Of a DNA stretch of 64,000 nucleotides, positions 62,819-64,000 are shown piece after piece. Position 1 is the stretch's first letter. Every line of letters starts with the position of its first letter. Location of the stretch: the NCBI GenBank assembly GCA_015501585.1, contig JADNRY010000137.1, positions 1 through 64,000 of the forward strand, given 5' to 3'. Source of the DNA: Rhodocollybia butyracea. Lineage: Eukaryota > Basidiomycota > Agaricomycetes > Agaricales > Omphalotaceae. Position numbers and translations under genes: made by a program. The notes under the pieces are model-generated. The model was not told the DNA's origin. It did not search any database and saw only the letters and a list, made by a program, of their open reading frames with translations.

Positions 62819-64000
62819 CTACGATGTATCTCTGACAAACCCAAGAGCCCCGAGAGACGAAGCGATCAACTCGAGGATCCTCTGGCTTTCCGAACGTTGC
62901 ACCGTCATCAGTCTCTCCATATCGCTGTGCAGTTCAGAGTTCGAGATGATGCTATCGGCGTGCATCCGGATAAACACGTTCAGAAATGCCTGAACAGCTT
63001 CAAAGTCTTGATGCGATAATAGCCTCTGCCTCAGGGCATTGATAAAGGTTTGAAGGTGATCAAGGGTAACCAAAGACTGGAGCTCAAGGTCAAGAGCTGC
63101 AGGTGACAACGTTTTCGCGAACGAGAACAGGGATTCATCTAAATGGGTAATGAGAGGCTATTTCCTGAAGATGGTTTAGTTAGATCTCACAATCCCCATT
63201 TATATCATCTCCTTGGAGCCGCTGTAAAAAGATGCTCTCAGTGTTTGCAGCGGCCTGCTCTATTCGTCGTGAAGGCTTTTGTGACGTATCCTGTTTGGCG
63301 TCTGTAGCGAATCTGGTTTCAACGCCCGGTAGAGTAGGAAGAAAGAAGGGTGCCTGTTCCGGGGCTTTTGGTGGCTCCTTAGGCTTGTTGCGTTGCTGGA
63401 CGGATACAGAGTCAGTAATGGGAAGTGTACAGTTTAGATATTGTATGTACCTGGATAACCTCGAAATTGAGTAGCGTTTGCCATTTTGTACGCGGGAGTA
63501 GCGTCAGCGTAATGAGATCGCCATCCAATTTGGGAGGTGTCGAAAACACATCGGCCTGTACGGCTTGTGTTTCTAGTGGAGAAAGGGAGTCTAGTGCTGT
63601 TATGTATGCTATCAGCGACATGGAGCACAAACAAACGGGATGTATACATTACCTTCATCCTCAGCAACGCCTTGCATTGACGGAAGATCAACATTCGCAA
63701 TCTCATCCTCGATGATAGTCTGGAACGCGACTTCGCTATACTGTGCCCGATTTGCCCTATTACAATGTGGGTATACACATAGGGAAAATTAGAGAAGACC
63801 GTGCTCACCAGAGGTAGACACCAACGCTGTCAACGTGAGAGGACGCCAGGAAATCGTTCGTAGGCGAAAATGATACACTGGTCGCTACGCTAGAGGTTTT
63901 GAAGGCATCGATTAAACGTCCAGTCGGTATATCGAAAGTCCGTATGATTGAGTCCAAGGATGTCGTGATGATCCACCTTGAGTCGGGAGAAAACGTCTGG
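62819..64000 (-). CDS. UTP21: UTP21 (WDR36) C-terminal part, runs off the window
   Basis: Minus-strand exons join from the window edge. End-of-propeller WD40 sequence (WIITTSLDSIIRTFDIPTGR, then ATSVSFSPTNDFLASSHVDS, GVYLW) leads to the linker ANRAQYSEVAFQTIIEDEIA, VAEDE, LITLTLLPRTKWQTLLNFEV and PFFLPTLPGVETRF. The Utp21 C-terminal domain follows (LSPAALDLELQSL, LSHQDFEAVQAFLNVFIRMH, ILELIASSLGALGFVRDTS), with a TAG at 62819-62821. Utp21 is a tandem WD40 subunit of the UTP-B complex in the SSU processome, needed for 18S rRNA maturation in the nucleolus. Only the last roughly third is in the window. It closes the right end of the F-box/HRI1 array. Confidence 0.88.

Noticed and set aside
1..64000. 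CRISPR array or bacterial operon signals
   Set aside because: No direct-repeat/spacer pattern was seen, and intron-rich genes with mitochondrial and nucleolar proteins show a eukaryotic chromosome.

Overview
The window looks like the nuclear genome of a mushroom-forming basidiomycete (Agaricomycetes). Genes are split by many short (about 45-65 bp) GT-AG introns, there are large F-box families, cytochrome P450s, fungal copia elements and many small non-autonomous transposons. No whole gene is certain to be complete before 27.8 kb. From there to the right edge several genes read cleanly through their exons.

Layout. 1-6.6 kb: a truncated tRNA-Arg, a deaminase-like uncharacterised gene, a decayed zinc alcohol dehydrogenase (ADH) and a decayed P450. 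6.6-11.3 kb: no recognisable gene, one inverted-repeat element. 11.3-27.4 kb: a transposon graveyard. It holds two solo LTRs, three copies of a hAT-type MITE with 8-bp target duplications, a broken MFS transporter, a captured WD40 gene fragment, a large uncharacterised fungal gene split by a solo LTR, and a second ADH copy carrying a full-length but decayed copia element. 27.8-29.7 kb: a second P450, complete except for one nonsense codon. 30.3-32.5 kb: an F-box gene with an HRI1-like remnant, inverted relative to the main array. 33.7-36.3 kb: two degenerate copies of a Tim17-like gene, one fused to an ADH fragment. 36.6-43.3 kb: conserved genes (WD40 protein, glutamine-synthetase-like, DUF3074 START-like, mitochondrial bL27m, SKP1).

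43.4-62.8 kb is the most striking part: a tandem array of five F-box genes or pseudogenes (a sixth lies at 30.3 kb), interspersed with HRI1-like genes and fragments, between SKP1 and UTP21. Remnants of the last SKP1 exon and 3' flank precede four of the F-box copies, so the repeated unit appears to have spanned the SKP1/F-box junction. SKP1 and F-box proteins are partners in the SCF ubiquitin ligase, so the array may be an expansion of substrate adaptors beside their own linker gene. Transposons have entered the array with readable target duplications: a miniature LTR element with a nested MITE splits one F-box gene, and a Tourist-like MITE supplies a new start codon to another.

Several genes, including SKP1, are broken only by single-base length changes, mostly in short mononucleotide runs. 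From sequence alone I cannot decide between real decay and consensus errors; long intact F-box, gag and glutamine-synthetase reading frames argue against uniformly poor sequence. All family names are by recognition; no search was run.
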